Shown: piece after piece, positions 25,296-35,500 of the stretch | Layout of the letters: every line of letters starts with the position of its first letter | Position numbering within the stretch: position 1 is the first letter of the stretch | Assembly (NCBI RefSeq): GCF_900115295.1 | Contig: NZ_FOVZ01000008.1 | Location: forward strand, 1 to 64,000 | Direction: 5' to 3' | DNA length: 64,000 nucleotides | Source: Sphingomonas sp. OK281 | GTDB lineage: Bacteria > Pseudomonadota > Alphaproteobacteria > Sphingomonadales > Sphingomonadaceae | The notes under the pieces: model-generated | Seen by the model: only the letters and a program-made list of their open reading frames with translations | The model's database searches: none | Told to the model about the DNA's origin: nothing | Made by a program: the position numbers and the translations under genes

Positions 25296-28238
25296 TTAGT
25301 TTCGGATGCGGACACCGAAGGTCAGTCGACGTTCGAAGATGCTCGATCCATACCAGAAGTTCTTGAACTGAGCGTACTGCTCCTCGTTCTCCTTCGTCAG
25401 GTTCGATCCCTGAACGAAAAGCGTAAACTTCGGTGTAACGTCATAGCTCGCCGATGCATCGAGGTATCCGGTGGCACGGTTCCATACCGCCAGATTGTCG
25501 TCGGCTGCTGCTACGAAGCCAGCAAACCGCTTGCTGCGATAGTTGTACGCGACGCGACCCTGCAGTGGCCCCTTCTGATAGAAGAGTACGGCGTTAGCCT
25601 GATGCTTCGAGTTGTCGGGTACCGGGAGCGTCTTACCAAACAGGTCAACGTTCGAGCTTCCGCTATCAGAGTACGTGTAGTTAAGCTGGCCACCAAAGCC
25701 GCTGAGAGCACCGGGAAGCCAATCGAAGATCGTCTGGAAACCTACTTCCAGCCCCTTGAGCGATCCGCCTTCGCCGTTGACCGGCCGTGTCACAGGACCG
25801 CCCTCGCGGACGACGCCATCGGCATCCGGCTGCAGTTCAATCAACGTATTGGTCTGAAGGAAGCTTTTCACGTCGAAGTAGAAAGCGGCAACGGAGAACA
25901 GGCTACTACGGTTGAAATACCATTCGTACGAGACGTTGTAGTTTGCGGTACGAGGAAGTTCGAGGTTGGGATTGCCAGCTGATCCTGCCGAATACCGCTG
26001 AAGGTTCCGGTCGAGCGGCTGCCCTTGGTACGTGCGGGTGCCGTTAACGGCATACGACGACGCAAGCCCGCGGCCGAACAGACCAAGGTCCAACTGTCCG
26101 AGGGTTTTGGCGTACGCGAAACGCAGGTACATGTCGTCCCGAAGATGGAGGCTCAGGTTAGCGTCGGGAAGAAAGTCGTTGCTGTCGTTTTTGGCCTTGT
26201 TAATGCCCTCAGCGATAGCAACGCCATTCCAGGCGTAGTCCCCGATGAAACCGGTGCCCGTTGGAAACGAGAAAATGTTCAGACTTGTCTTCACGTAGCG
26301 GACGCCGGCATTGCCGGTGAATTCCAACGAGCCTACCGACCCGTCGAAGTTCGCTTCGGCATAAGCGCTAATTTGGCGCTGGCGTACGCGATAGCTGTTC
26401 TGGGGATCCTGATACGCCTTGGTTCCCGGGAATAAGAGCTGATTGTACGCGTTTACGTCATCAAGTGCGCCTGGCGAGATAGCGGGAATGTTCGGGATTC
26501 CCTGGATGGGGCCGAAATTACCCGCATAGGCAACGAGGTTCGGCACGTCGGCAAACTTGCGAATAGGAATGACGCTGTAGCCGACGGTGTCGACGATGCC
26601 CGGGTCCTTATAGTAGTACAGGTGGCCTGCCGCACCAGCCGGCGACAGGTAGCGGTAGGCATCGTTCGACACGTCCCGGGTACCGTATCGACCGCCGATC
26701 CGGATGTTCTTTAAGGGGCCCCAGTCGGTATCAAGCTGAGCGTCCCCGCGGTAGGCATCAAGCATCGCCTTTTGCGTCTGGCCATACGACCAGGTCGATG
26801 TCAGCGAATAGTTCGCGGGGTTCGTGACGTCCGTTAGGAACGTGACTGCGGGACTGTCGCCGCGCCAATCAACGTTGGCTCGAACGTTCGAAATGCTGCC
26901 TGGATTGAAGTAGACGCAGTTGACCGGGGCCGTGGCCGCACAATTGTTGGGTGCGCCTGTTGGCGTTAGAACGCCGCGAGTGCCCCAAGCATCGACATCG
27001 GATTCGTCGTAGTTCGAGCGTGAGTCTCCGTGCACATACCGCAGGGTCGCGCTGAACGGACCGTCGTTCTTGAACCGGGCCTCCAGGTTTGTGTTGATCG
27101 AGCGCGAACGGTCATACTGATTGAGCGTGTGCATCTGGAACCGGGTGAGGTTCATGTCTGCGACCTCGACAACACCGTTGGAGTCGATCTGCGAGGTGGG
27201 CAGGTAGCTGTCGTTCGAGAAGTTGCCATGAAGCACGGCACTGTTGCCCGAGTTGCGGTTCCGCAGTCGGGTGTAGGCCACATCACCGACAAGCTGGAGG
27301 GAGTCAGTAACGTCGTACTGTACCGAGGCGTTTCCACCGATGCGCTCACGCTGCGTAACGCTGTTGTCGAATTCAAGCGCGACCGGATTGTAGAAATAGT
27401 CTCCATCACCGAGCTTGGTGCTGTTCGTGACGTCACCATCGCCGCGTACGTCGAAACCGGCTTGGGCATCAGTAGTCTTGAGAATGCCGTTGGTGACTCG
27501 TGGATTCTTGTTCGACAGGATTTCGTGATCATACGAGCCGGCGACGAGAATGCCGAAGCGATCACCGTGATAGGCGACCAGCGCCGAGCCGTTCTGGCTC
27601 CAGTCCTTGGTCATGCTGCCGTATGTATCCTGCACCGACGCGGTCGCGGTGACACCCTTGGGCAGATCGAACGGGCGTCGCGTCTTCAACGCGACGATGC
27701 CGGAGTTACCACCGGTAAGGTCAGCAGCAGTCGGAGACTTCACCACATCCACGCCAGCGAAGAGGGTCGACGGGATGTCGGTCAAGTTCGGCTGGGCGCC
27801 CGTGATGTTCGAGGCGCCAAGAAACTGCTCGCCATTCAGAGTGGTCAGAACGTTGGCGAGGCCACGGATATTTACCGAAGCGCCCTGCCCTGCCGACCGG
27901 GTGATCTGCACGCCTGTTACGCGCTGTAGGGAGTCTGCGATCGTGACGTCGGGAAGCTTGCCGATGTCCTCTGCAGCGATCGAATCGACAATCTGCGCGG
28001 ACTGGCGCTTGACGTTGATGGCTTTCTGCTGAGCGCCGCGGACACCGGTTACGACGATGTCTTCGCCGGTGGATGCGCCGTCCTGAACCGGAGGCGTTCC
28101 AGCATCGGGGGCCGCCGCGGCTGGGCCGTCAGAAGTCGTCTGCTGTGCGGTGGCGGATTGTGAACCCAGTAGCGCGAGGACCGAACTCGCGGTGAACAGA
28201 ACCGATCGGAGCGTTGTGAGTTTACGCATTGCCTTCAT
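25296..28238 (-). CDS. TonB-dependent receptor 1 (glycan uptake)
   Basis: This 980-residue outer-membrane receptor has a signal peptide (residues 1-32, ending QSATA) and a plug domain with DIVVTGVRGAQQKAINVKR, IAAEDIGKLPDVTIADSLQR and VNIRGLANVLTTLNGEQF. A 22-strand barrel follows, ending in aromatic FGVRIRN. The plug features fit the TonB-Xanth-Caul subclass, which often imports oligosaccharides in Caulobacter, Xanthomonas and sphingomonads. It is a paralog of receptor 2 at 29392-32301, with long identical blocks. Its place between a ROK regulator and GH2 enzymes suggests glycan uptake. A palindromic operator-like site lies 135 bases upstream. A second in-frame ATG lies at 28229 and the start is not decided. 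Confidence 0.9.
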   Translation of the reverse strand: MKAMRKLTTLRSVLFTASSVLALLGSQSATAQQTTSDGPAAAAPDAGTPPVQDGASTGEDIVVTGVRGAQQKAINVKRQSAQIVDSIAAEDIGKLPDVTIADSLQRVTGVQITRSAGQGASVNIRGLANVLTTLNGEQFLGASNITGAQPNLTDIPSTLFAGVDVVKSPTAADLTGGNSGIVALKTRRPFDLPKGVTATASVQDTYGSMTKDWSQNGSALVAYHGDRFGILVAGSYDHEILSNKNPRVTNGILKTTDAQAGFDVRGDGDVTNSTKLGDGDYFYNPVALEFDNSVTQRERIGGNASVQYDVTDSLQLVGDVAYTRLRNRNSGNSAVLHGNFSNDSYLPTSQIDSNGVVEVADMNLTRFQMHTLNQYDRSRSINTNLEARFKNDGPFSATLRYVHGDSRSNYDESDVDAWGTRGVLTPTGAPNNCAATAPVNCVYFNPGSISNVRANVDWRGDSPAVTFLTDVTNPANYSLTSTWSYGQTQKAMLDAYRGDAQLDTDWGPLKNIRIGGRYGTRDVSNDAYRYLSPAGAAGHLYYYKDPGIVDTVGYSVIPIRKFADVPNLVAYAGNFGPIQGIPNIPAISPGALDDVNAYNQLLFPGTKAYQDPQNSYRVRQRQISAYAEANFDGSVGSLEFTGNAGVRYVKTSLNIFSFPTGTGFIGDYAWNGVAIAEGINKAKNDSNDFLPDANLSLHLRDDMYLRFAYAKTLGQLDLGLFGRGLASSYAVNGTRTYQGQPLDRNLQRYSAGSAGNPNLELPRTANYNVSYEWYFNRSSLFSVAAFYFDVKSFLQTNTLIELQPDADGVVREGGPVTRPVNGEGGSLKGLEVGFQTIFDWLPGALSGFGGQLNYTYSDSGSSNVDLFGKTLPVPDNSKHQANAVLFYQKGPLQGRVAYNYRSKRFAGFVAAADDNLAVWNRATGYLDASASYDVTPKFTLFVQGSNLTKENEEQYAQFKNFWYGSSIFERRLTFGVRIRN

Positions 28239-28372
28239 CCCTCATCCTGACCGGGAGGGAACTCGGACGTGCACGGCGCATCGGCGCAGTGTCATGTTCC
28301 CTCCCCCACTCGGCTTTTTCCAAGCCCTCTTGGTTTCGCCTGAAAAGCAGCTTTATTGAGCGTTTGCAATAC

Positions 28373-28393
28373 TTATTCAATTTGATTGAATAA
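28373..28393. promoter_or_regulatory. palindromic operator candidate, copy 1
   Basis: A perfect 9-bp inverted repeat, TTATTCAAT and ATTGAATAA with spacer TTG, lies 135 bases upstream of TonB receptor 1. The same 21 bases recur at 32442-32462 upstream of receptor 2. Perfect symmetry and placement point to a dimeric regulator, most simply one of the local ROK or LacI proteins. Confidence 0.75.
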
Positions 28394-28402
28394 AATACGC
28401 GC

Positions 28403-29395
28403 TTACTTTCCGACGGGGAGACTGGCATCGACAAACGGATCATTTACCCGACGCTTGTGGGTGGACAAGAAGCGCCACAACAGCTGCATGTCGGCGACGC
28501 CCCATTCGTGAGACCCACCTTTCAGGACGTAGGAGACAACGTCTGTCCTTGGCCGACAGCCGAGATAGCGACGCTTCAGTCTGCCGCTCCTGACTGGCTC
28601 CGACTCGATGAAGCCATAGCACCCATTGATGTCCGCCCACCGACGTTCTGCTGCCAGCAGTCCATACTGCCAATACTTCGCCCCACCGCCATCAATGGGA
28701 TTCGTGGTGTCGGCGCTGCCTGAGAAGGCGACGACCGGCATCGGCCTTGTTGGCCGGCAGCTCGTCACATCAGGTTTCGCAGGTGTAGAGTGATCCGGCG
28801 CCCCCGCTCTGAGTCCTACCACCGGCGCGATCGCCGCCAGACGATCGGACAGAACGCAGCCAAGCAACGAGACCATCCGGCCGCCTCCGGAAAGACCGGT
28901 CGCGTAAACCCGTCCGGGGTCGGTGCAGCCCTTGGCGATCAACGTGTCGATCAACGCCAGGATGTGCGCGACGTCATCGAGCGCATCGGCGGGCGGCAAG
29001 GTCCCGGCCGTGGTCGGCACACCCGGGATGTTCCAAGCCAAGCCACCGGACGGAAGCGCGAGCCCCCCGTCCGGTGAAGCTAGGATCACGTGATGACGAT
29101 CTGCGATCTCCATCAGTCCCGAGCGGTCCAATTGCTGCGCGCCATTCGAGCCGCTGCCGTGCAGGTTGAGAATGAGCGGCAGGGCCTTCCAGGGCCGGGT
29201 TGCGTGCGGCACGTAGAGCAGTACCGGACGCGCCATGCCCGTCACCCCTATCTTGATGATCTGTCGCCCGGATGGCCTCAGTTCGCAGCGAGGAGGTGCC
29301 GCAAATGCTGCGGCGCCGCCTGCTAGCGCGATGATCGCGACTGCGATGCGACCGATCCAGCCAGTGAACTGAGCGTATGCCGTTCTGCCTCTCAT
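28403..29395 (-). CDS. secreted esterase, PHB-depolymerase-like
   Basis: This 330-residue alpha/beta hydrolase has a signal peptide (residues about 12-32, GRIAVAIIALAGGAAAFAAP). The oxyanion segment is LILNLHGSGSNGAQ and the nucleophile serine lies in ATGLSGGGRM. The candidate acid lies in SGSADTTNPIDG and the candidate His in KGGSHEWG. It resembles LpqC/PHB-depolymerase-type esterases, a group that includes feruloyl and acetyl esterases. Its ATG overlaps the TGA of receptor 2 (ATGA), so the two are translationally coupled. In a glycan locus a role in removing acyl groups from oligosaccharides is plausible but unproven. The 3' end lies 10 bases from the palindrome of receptor 1. Confidence 0.8.
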   Translation of the reverse strand: MRGRTAYAQFTGWIGRIAVAIIALAGGAAAFAAPPRCELRPSGRQIIKIGVTGMARPVLLYVPHATRPWKALPLILNLHGSGSNGAQQLDRSGLMEIADRHHVILASPDGGLALPSGGLAWNIPGVPTTAGTLPPADALDDVAHILALIDTLIAKGCTDPGRVYATGLSGGGRMVSLLGCVLSDRLAAIAPVVGLRAGAPDHSTPAKPDVTSCRPTRPMPVVAFSGSADTTNPIDGGGAKYWQYGLLAAERRWADINGCYGFIESEPVRSGRLKRRYLGCRPRTDVVSYVLKGGSHEWGVADMQLLWRFLSTHKRRVNDPFVDASLPVGK

Positions 29396-32301
29396 AGACG
29401 TATCCGAACCCCGCCCAGGACGCGGCGTTCGAAGATGGCCTGATCGAGATAGAAGTTTTTGAACTGGGCGTAGCGCTCCTCATTCTCTTGGGTGAGGTTG
29501 GTGCCCTGCACGTATACAGTAAAGCGCGGCGTGACATCGTAGCTGAGCGATGCGTCCAGATAGTTCGTCGGCTTGGTGAAAACGGCCAGATTGTCGCTTC
29601 CGGCCGGGGTCAGACCATTGAAGCGTTTGCTGCGGTAGTTCATTGCAATCCGCCCCTGGAATGGCCCCTTCTGATAGAAGACAACCGCGTTGACCTGGTG
29701 TCGGGAGTTGTCCGGCACTGGCAGCGTCCTTCCGAAGAGATCGACGTTCGAGCTGCTGCTGTCGGACAGCGTGTAGTTTAGCTGCGTGCCGAAGCCGCTG
29801 AGCAGACCGGGCAGATAGTCGAAGGTCGTCTGGAGCCCGATCTCGACGCCCTTGATGACTCCGCCCTTTCCATTGGCCGGGCGCGTCACCGGTCCCCCCT
29901 CGCGAACGACGTCGTCTTCGTCCGGCTGCGCTTCTATCGCTGTGTTCGTCTGGAGGAACGATTTGACGTCGAACAGGAAGGCGGCCACCGACAGGATGCT
30001 GTTGCGCGAGAAATACCACTCGTAGGAAACGTTGTAGTTCGTCGACTGAGGAAGCTTCAGAGATGGGTTTCCGGCGGATCCCGAGTTGAAGCGCTTCAGA
30101 TCCGACGGGAGGGGCTGCCCGTTGAACGTCCGCGAACCGTTGATGACGTAGCTGAACGCGAAGCCCTGCCCGAGCGTGGCCAGGTCGTAGGTCCCGACGA
30201 CCTTGGCGAACGCGAACCGCAGTCGCATGTCGCTTGCCAGCTCGAAGTTCAGGTTGGCGTTCGGTAGCCAGAAGTCACTGTCGTTCTTGTATTTCACGGT
30301 GGGCAGCGCGAGCTGGACGCCGTTGTTGGCGTTCAGCCCGACGAAGGCGATCCCGTCCGCTGGGTTGGTGAAGATGTCGAGCGAGTTGCGCGCGTAGCGC
30401 AGTCCGACGTTTCCGGTGAACGGAACGATCAGCCGCCCACCGACGTCCGCCTGGAGGTAGGCGGCAACGTCACGACTGTCGACGCGATACGACTGCGTCG
30501 GGTTTGCGAATTCCCGCGTGCCGGGAAACAGTGCCTCATTGAACTGCCGGACATCGTTGAGCGCGGTCGGATTTATGGCCGGTAGAGCTGGAATGCCCGT
30601 GATGGGACCGAAGCCGGTGGCCATCGTGGTCAGGCCGGGAATGTCGGCGAACTTGCGCACGGGCACGAGGGAACGGTTGAGCCCGTTGACCCGGTTGATG
30701 CCGGTCGCGTCCTTGAAGTAGTAGAGATAGGGCGTCCCGCCGAACGAGATCGGAGACAAAAGCCGGAAGGCGTCGTTGCTGACGTCACGCGTCCCGTATC
30801 GGCCGCCGAACTGTAGCTTTCGCAGAAGGCCGTCGTCGCTTACGCGGTAAGCCCCATCGAGCCGATACGCGTCGAGCTGAGCTTCGGAGCGGTTTCCAAA
30901 GGCCCATGTGGACGTTAGCGAGTAGAGCGCAGGATTCGTTACGTCGCTCGCGAACGACACCGCAGGGTAGTGGTTGCGGAAGTCGATACTGGCGAGGACG
31001 CTGGGAAGACCGCCCGGGTTGCCGTAGACGCACGACGCCGGCGTCGCCGTGCAGTCGGCGACGCTCGAGCTCCTCGGAACGAGAATGCTTCTGGTGGCCC
31101 ACGCATCGACGTTTCCGGAGATGTAGCTCGATTTCGAATCCGCCTGCACCCAGCGCGCCGATGCGGTGAACGGGCCTCCATCGTCGAAGCGCAGTTCGAC
31201 GTTCGTGTTGAGCGAACGAGCCTTCGTGTAGTTGTTAATGGTCGAGGTGTGGAAGCGGAACAGGTTCGCGTCGCCGACTTCCAGCACGCCGTTTCCGTCG
31301 ATGATCGAACTGGACTGGTAGGCGTTGTCGGAGAAGTTGTTGTGCAGCACGGCCGAAACGCCGGTGTCTCGGTTTCGCAGGCGCGTGTAGGCCAGATCTC
31401 CAATGAGCTGGAGCGAGTCCGTGATCTGATACTGCGCCGACGCGTTCGCGCCCAGCCTCTGTCGATCAGTGATCGAGTTGCTCATTTCGAAGGCGACGGG
31501 ATTGTAGAAGTAGTCGCCATCGGCGCGCAGGGTGCTGTTCGTGATGTCGCCATCGCCTCTCGTGTCGAAGCCCGCCGCCCTGTCCGTCGTCTTGCGGATG
31601 CCGTTGGTGATCGATGGGCGCTGATTTGACAGCGTCAGGTCGTCGTATGCTACCGCAAGCAGTCCGCCGAACCGCCCATTGTTCCATCCGACGAGCGCCG
31701 AATACTGCTGGCTCCAGTCCTTGGTGCGGTTTCCGTAGACGTGCTGACCAGACACCGATGCGGTCAACCCCTTGGGGAGGTCGAAGGGACGGCGCGTCTT
31801 AAGATCGACGATTCCTGAGACGCCGCCGGACAGGTTGCGCGCCGTAGGCGACTTTATCACGTCGACGCCGGCGAAGAGCTCAGATGGGACGTCGGTGAGG
31901 TTTGGCTGCGCGCCAGTTATGTTCGACGCACCAAGGAACTGCTCGCCGTTCAGCGTCGTGAGGACCTGACCCAGGCCACGGATGTTCAGGGACGCCCCCT
32001 CCCCTGCGGATCGCGTGATCTGGACGCCGGGCACCCGCTGCAGGGAATCCGCGATGGTCGCATCCGGCAGCTTGCCGATGTCCTCCGCCGCGATCGAGTC
32101 CACGATTTGCGTTGCATCGCGCTTGACGTTGATCGCCTTCTGCTGCGCGCCGCGGACACCAGTGACGACGATATCCTGCGACACGTCCTCCTGTGCGGCA
32201 GGCGATACCTCCTGCTGCGCCAATGCAGCGTCAGGATGCATCAGAATGGCTGCTGAGCCTGCAAGCAGGCGCATTGCAATGAGTTGTCTGCCCGTGCGCA
32301 T
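29392..32301 (-). CDS. TonB-dependent receptor 2 (glycan uptake)
   Basis: This 969-residue receptor is paralogous to receptor 1. It has a signal peptide (MRTGRQLIAMRLLAGSAAI to HPDAALA), the plug segments DIVVTGVRGAQQKAINVKR, AAEDIGKLPDATIADSLQR and GLGQVLTTLNGEQFLGAS, and a barrel ending GGVRIRL. I start at 32301, which has AGGGGA upstream and makes a good signal peptide. The in-frame TTG/ATG region further up (to 32421) does not. The stop overlaps the start of the esterase gene by four bases. The palindromic site at 32442-32462 lies 141 bases upstream. Two closely related receptors suggest either different chain lengths or different substitution patterns of one glycan. Confidence 0.9.
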   Translation of the reverse strand: MRTGRQLIAMRLLAGSAAILMHPDAALAQQEVSPAAQEDVSQDIVVTGVRGAQQKAINVKRDATQIVDSIAAEDIGKLPDATIADSLQRVPGVQITRSAGEGASLNIRGLGQVLTTLNGEQFLGASNITGAQPNLTDVPSELFAGVDVIKSPTARNLSGGVSGIVDLKTRRPFDLPKGLTASVSGQHVYGNRTKDWSQQYSALVGWNNGRFGGLLAVAYDDLTLSNQRPSITNGIRKTTDRAAGFDTRGDGDITNSTLRADGDYFYNPVAFEMSNSITDRQRLGANASAQYQITDSLQLIGDLAYTRLRNRDTGVSAVLHNNFSDNAYQSSSIIDGNGVLEVGDANLFRFHTSTINNYTKARSLNTNVELRFDDGGPFTASARWVQADSKSSYISGNVDAWATRSILVPRSSSVADCTATPASCVYGNPGGLPSVLASIDFRNHYPAVSFASDVTNPALYSLTSTWAFGNRSEAQLDAYRLDGAYRVSDDGLLRKLQFGGRYGTRDVSNDAFRLLSPISFGGTPYLYYFKDATGINRVNGLNRSLVPVRKFADIPGLTTMATGFGPITGIPALPAINPTALNDVRQFNEALFPGTREFANPTQSYRVDSRDVAAYLQADVGGRLIVPFTGNVGLRYARNSLDIFTNPADGIAFVGLNANNGVQLALPTVKYKNDSDFWLPNANLNFELASDMRLRFAFAKVVGTYDLATLGQGFAFSYVINGSRTFNGQPLPSDLKRFNSGSAGNPSLKLPQSTNYNVSYEWYFSRNSILSVAAFLFDVKSFLQTNTAIEAQPDEDDVVREGGPVTRPANGKGGVIKGVEIGLQTTFDYLPGLLSGFGTQLNYTLSDSSSSNVDLFGRTLPVPDNSRHQVNAVVFYQKGPFQGRIAMNYRSKRFNGLTPAGSDNLAVFTKPTNYLDASLSYDVTPRFTVYVQGTNLTQENEERYAQFKNFYLDQAIFERRVLGGVRIRL

Positions 32302-32441
32302 GGTGTCGTCCCCTGTGTTGATCGCGCAAGCGGGGACGAGCGCCGCGGTTGCCGCAGCGTCGAGTCCTCTCCTGTAACGACCGGTGTCTAAGCCCTGTCT
32401 TAGGGTTGCAGAGGAACACACGGCTGAGCCGGAATCAAGAC

Positions 32442-32462
32442 TTATTCAATTTGATTGAATAA
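32442..32462. promoter_or_regulatory. palindromic operator candidate, copy 2
   Basis: This has the same sequence and symmetry as at 28373-28393 (TTATTCAAT, TTG, ATTGAATAA). It sits between divergent receptor 2 (141 bases away) and the first GH2 gene (94 bases away), so it could control both sides of the locus at once. Confidence 0.75.
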
Positions 32463-32555
32463 ATTTATTGCGATGCTATCCCGGTCATGGACGATCGATC
32501 ATGGCTGCCCCGGACTGGTAGGCAGCAAATGGTTTTGACGCCTGAGGGAGGAAGC

Positions 32556-35500
32556 ATGAAGTATTTGGCGGTAGCGCTCGCGGCAACGGCGCTTAGCGGG
32601 TGGCAGGCATCGGCTAGCGAGCCATCAGCTGTCCCGGGTGGTCCCATCAACGTGGACATCGCGCGCGGCGGCGATAGCGTTAAGTTCCCGATCGCGGCGC
32701 AGTCACTGAACGCTACGGCTCGACCCGATGACTTTACGCTGAGTGGGTGGGTATGGCCTAAGGACGCTTCAGCAGCAGACGCGCCGCTGATGGCTGTAGC
32801 TGATCAGGGCAAGGTCGCGTTCGCGCTGAACCTGGTCAAGGGGCGTCCGACCTTCATCGCGGGCTCGACCAGAATTGCCGCCAATGCGACGATGCCGGTC
32901 GGGCGTTGGACCCATCTCGCAGTGATCAACGATGCCGACGGCCTCGTCCTGTACGTCAACGGCAGGAGCGCAGGTCGAGTTCGCCACTTAGAGGGCTTCG
33001 CTTCCCAGGGGTTGATGACCGTCGCTCCACGTCAGTCCGGCTACCAGACGTTTGCTGGCCGCTTTGCGGATTTCCGACTGGATCGGTCCGCATCCCCTTC
33101 AGCTGCAATCCAGTCCGAGGCAGGTCGGCTTCCGAATGCGGATCTCATCGGCTTTACGCCGAACAGCCCGACGTGGCCGGTGCAGAAAAAGCAGCAGATC
33201 GGTATGGAGGTACCTCAGTCCGCCGATACGCTCCCGAAGTCCGGCGCGCCCTTTTCGGCTCCGATCGCCAAGCCGATTCCAAATCTGCCGGTTCTGGCGA
33301 GCGGCGCGGACGGGCGCTGGACGCTGAACGGCTGGCGCCTCGTTGCCGCACCGGACATCCACGACGCAGGAGCGGTGGTGTCCAGGGCTGGATACGACGT
33401 CAGCCGCTGGCACGTTGCCACGGTGCCGGGAACCGTCCTGACGACTCTGGTGGATCGCGGCGTCTATCCGGATCCCGGTTACGGCCTAAACAACATGGCT
33501 ATTCCGGAGAAGCTCAGCCGGCAGGCCTACTGGTATCGCACACAGTTCCGTGTGCCAGCGGGAGAAGCCGCGACGAACACGTTCCTAACGTTCAAGGGGA
33601 TCAACTATGCCGCAGAGATCTGGGTAAACGGACAGCTCGTCGGTGACGTGAAGGGCGCATTCGTTCGCGGCCAATTCGATATATCGAAGGTGGCCGCGCC
33701 TGGCACCATCGCCGCGGTCGCCGTGAAGATCCTTCCCCCGCCCCATCCCGGCATCGCCCAGGAGGAGTCCTTGACGGCCGGTGCCGGCGAGAACGGCGGC
33801 ATGCTCGTCCTTGACGGCCCCACCTTTGTCGCAGCCGAAGGCTGGGACTGGATCCCGTCCATCCGCGATAGGAACATGGGAATCTGGCAGCCGGTGCTGA
33901 TCGAACAGGTCAGCGCTGCGCGGATAGGCGACCCGCAGATCATCACGACGCTTCCGAAGCCTGACAACAGCCTCGCCAACGTCGAGGTCCGTGTCCCAGT
34001 CGAGAACCTTACGGATCAGCCTGTCGAAACCGTCGTGCGCGCGAGCTTTGGCGATGTCGCCGTCAGCCGTTCCATTCGACTGGCCCCGCGGCAGAAGACG
34101 GTCGTTGCGTTCATGCCCGGCGAGTTCCCGCAACTCGCCGTCCGGAACCCGCTGCTTTGGTGGCCTAATGGCTACGGCAAGCCGAACCTCCACAATCTAC
34201 GCATCGAGACGTCGATCGCAGGGAGGAAGTCCGACGAGCGCACAACGCGTTTCGGGATCCGGCAGGTGACCTACGACATGTCGTTGATGGACGATGCGGG
34301 AGAGCTGCGTCGGGTCGGCATCGATCTTTCTCGCGCCAGATCGCTGGGACAGCATATCGTCGATGGCACCCACGAGGGAATCCGCAAGGTCAAGGGCGGC
34401 TGGGCCGCATCCCTGGCGCCAGGTGCGCTCAAGTCGGCCGCTGTAACGCGGATCGATGGCGAGGAGGAGCTCGCGCCGCACCTAGTCATCCGCGTGAACG
34501 GTGTCCGCATCGCCGCTCGGGGCGGGAACATCGGTATGGACGATTTCATGAAGCGCATCGAGCGCGACCGACTGGAGCCTTTCTTCCGCCTGCACCGTGA
34601 CGGTAACATGAACATCATCCGCAACTGGGTCGGCCAGAACACCGAGGACGTGTTCTTCGATCTGGCGGACGAATATGGCCTTATGGTTCTCAACGATTTC
34701 TGGGAATCGACACAGGATTACAACCAGCAGGTCGACGATGTGCCCCTGTTCATGAACAATGCGCAGGACGTCGTGGCCCGGTATCGGAATCATCCATCGA
34801 TCGTGGCATGGATCGGCCGGAACGAAGGTGTTCCGCAGCCGTCGCTGAACGTTGCTTTGCAGTCGCTGATCGAGATGGAGGACGGAACCCGGCTTTACAT
34901 GGGCTCCTCCAACAACGTGAATCTCGCCGGAAGCGGGCCCTATGACTGGCGAGAACCCGAAACCTATTTCACCGAGCATGCCAAGGGCTTCGCGGTGGAA
35001 CTCGGCACGCCGTCATTCCCCACTCTGGAAAGCTGGAAGCGCGCGATCCCGAAAGAGGATCTCTGGCCGATCAGCGACGCATGGGCCTACCACGACTGGC
35101 ATCAGGATCGGGGCGGATCGGTCAAGACTTACATGGACGCCATGCGCGTTCGTTTCGGTGAACCGACCAGCCTTGAGGACTTCAGCGGCAAGGCGCAGCT
35201 TCTGCAGTATGACTCGCATCGGGCCATCTTCGAGGGGTTCAACGCCGGCATCTGGAAGACGAACAGCGCTCGGATGCTGTGGATGACCCAACCTGCCTGG
35301 CCGTCCAGCGCCTGGAACATCTTCAGCTCGGACTACGATACGCAGGCATCCTACTACGCGGTCCAGAAGTCGTCGGAACCAGTCCACGTGCAGATGAACC
35401 TGCCGGATCATAAGATCGTGGTGGTCAACAACACGCGCGAACCGCTGCGTGGGCTAAAGGTTCGAGTGAAGATGACAGACCTGCAGGGCAAGGTCATCGC

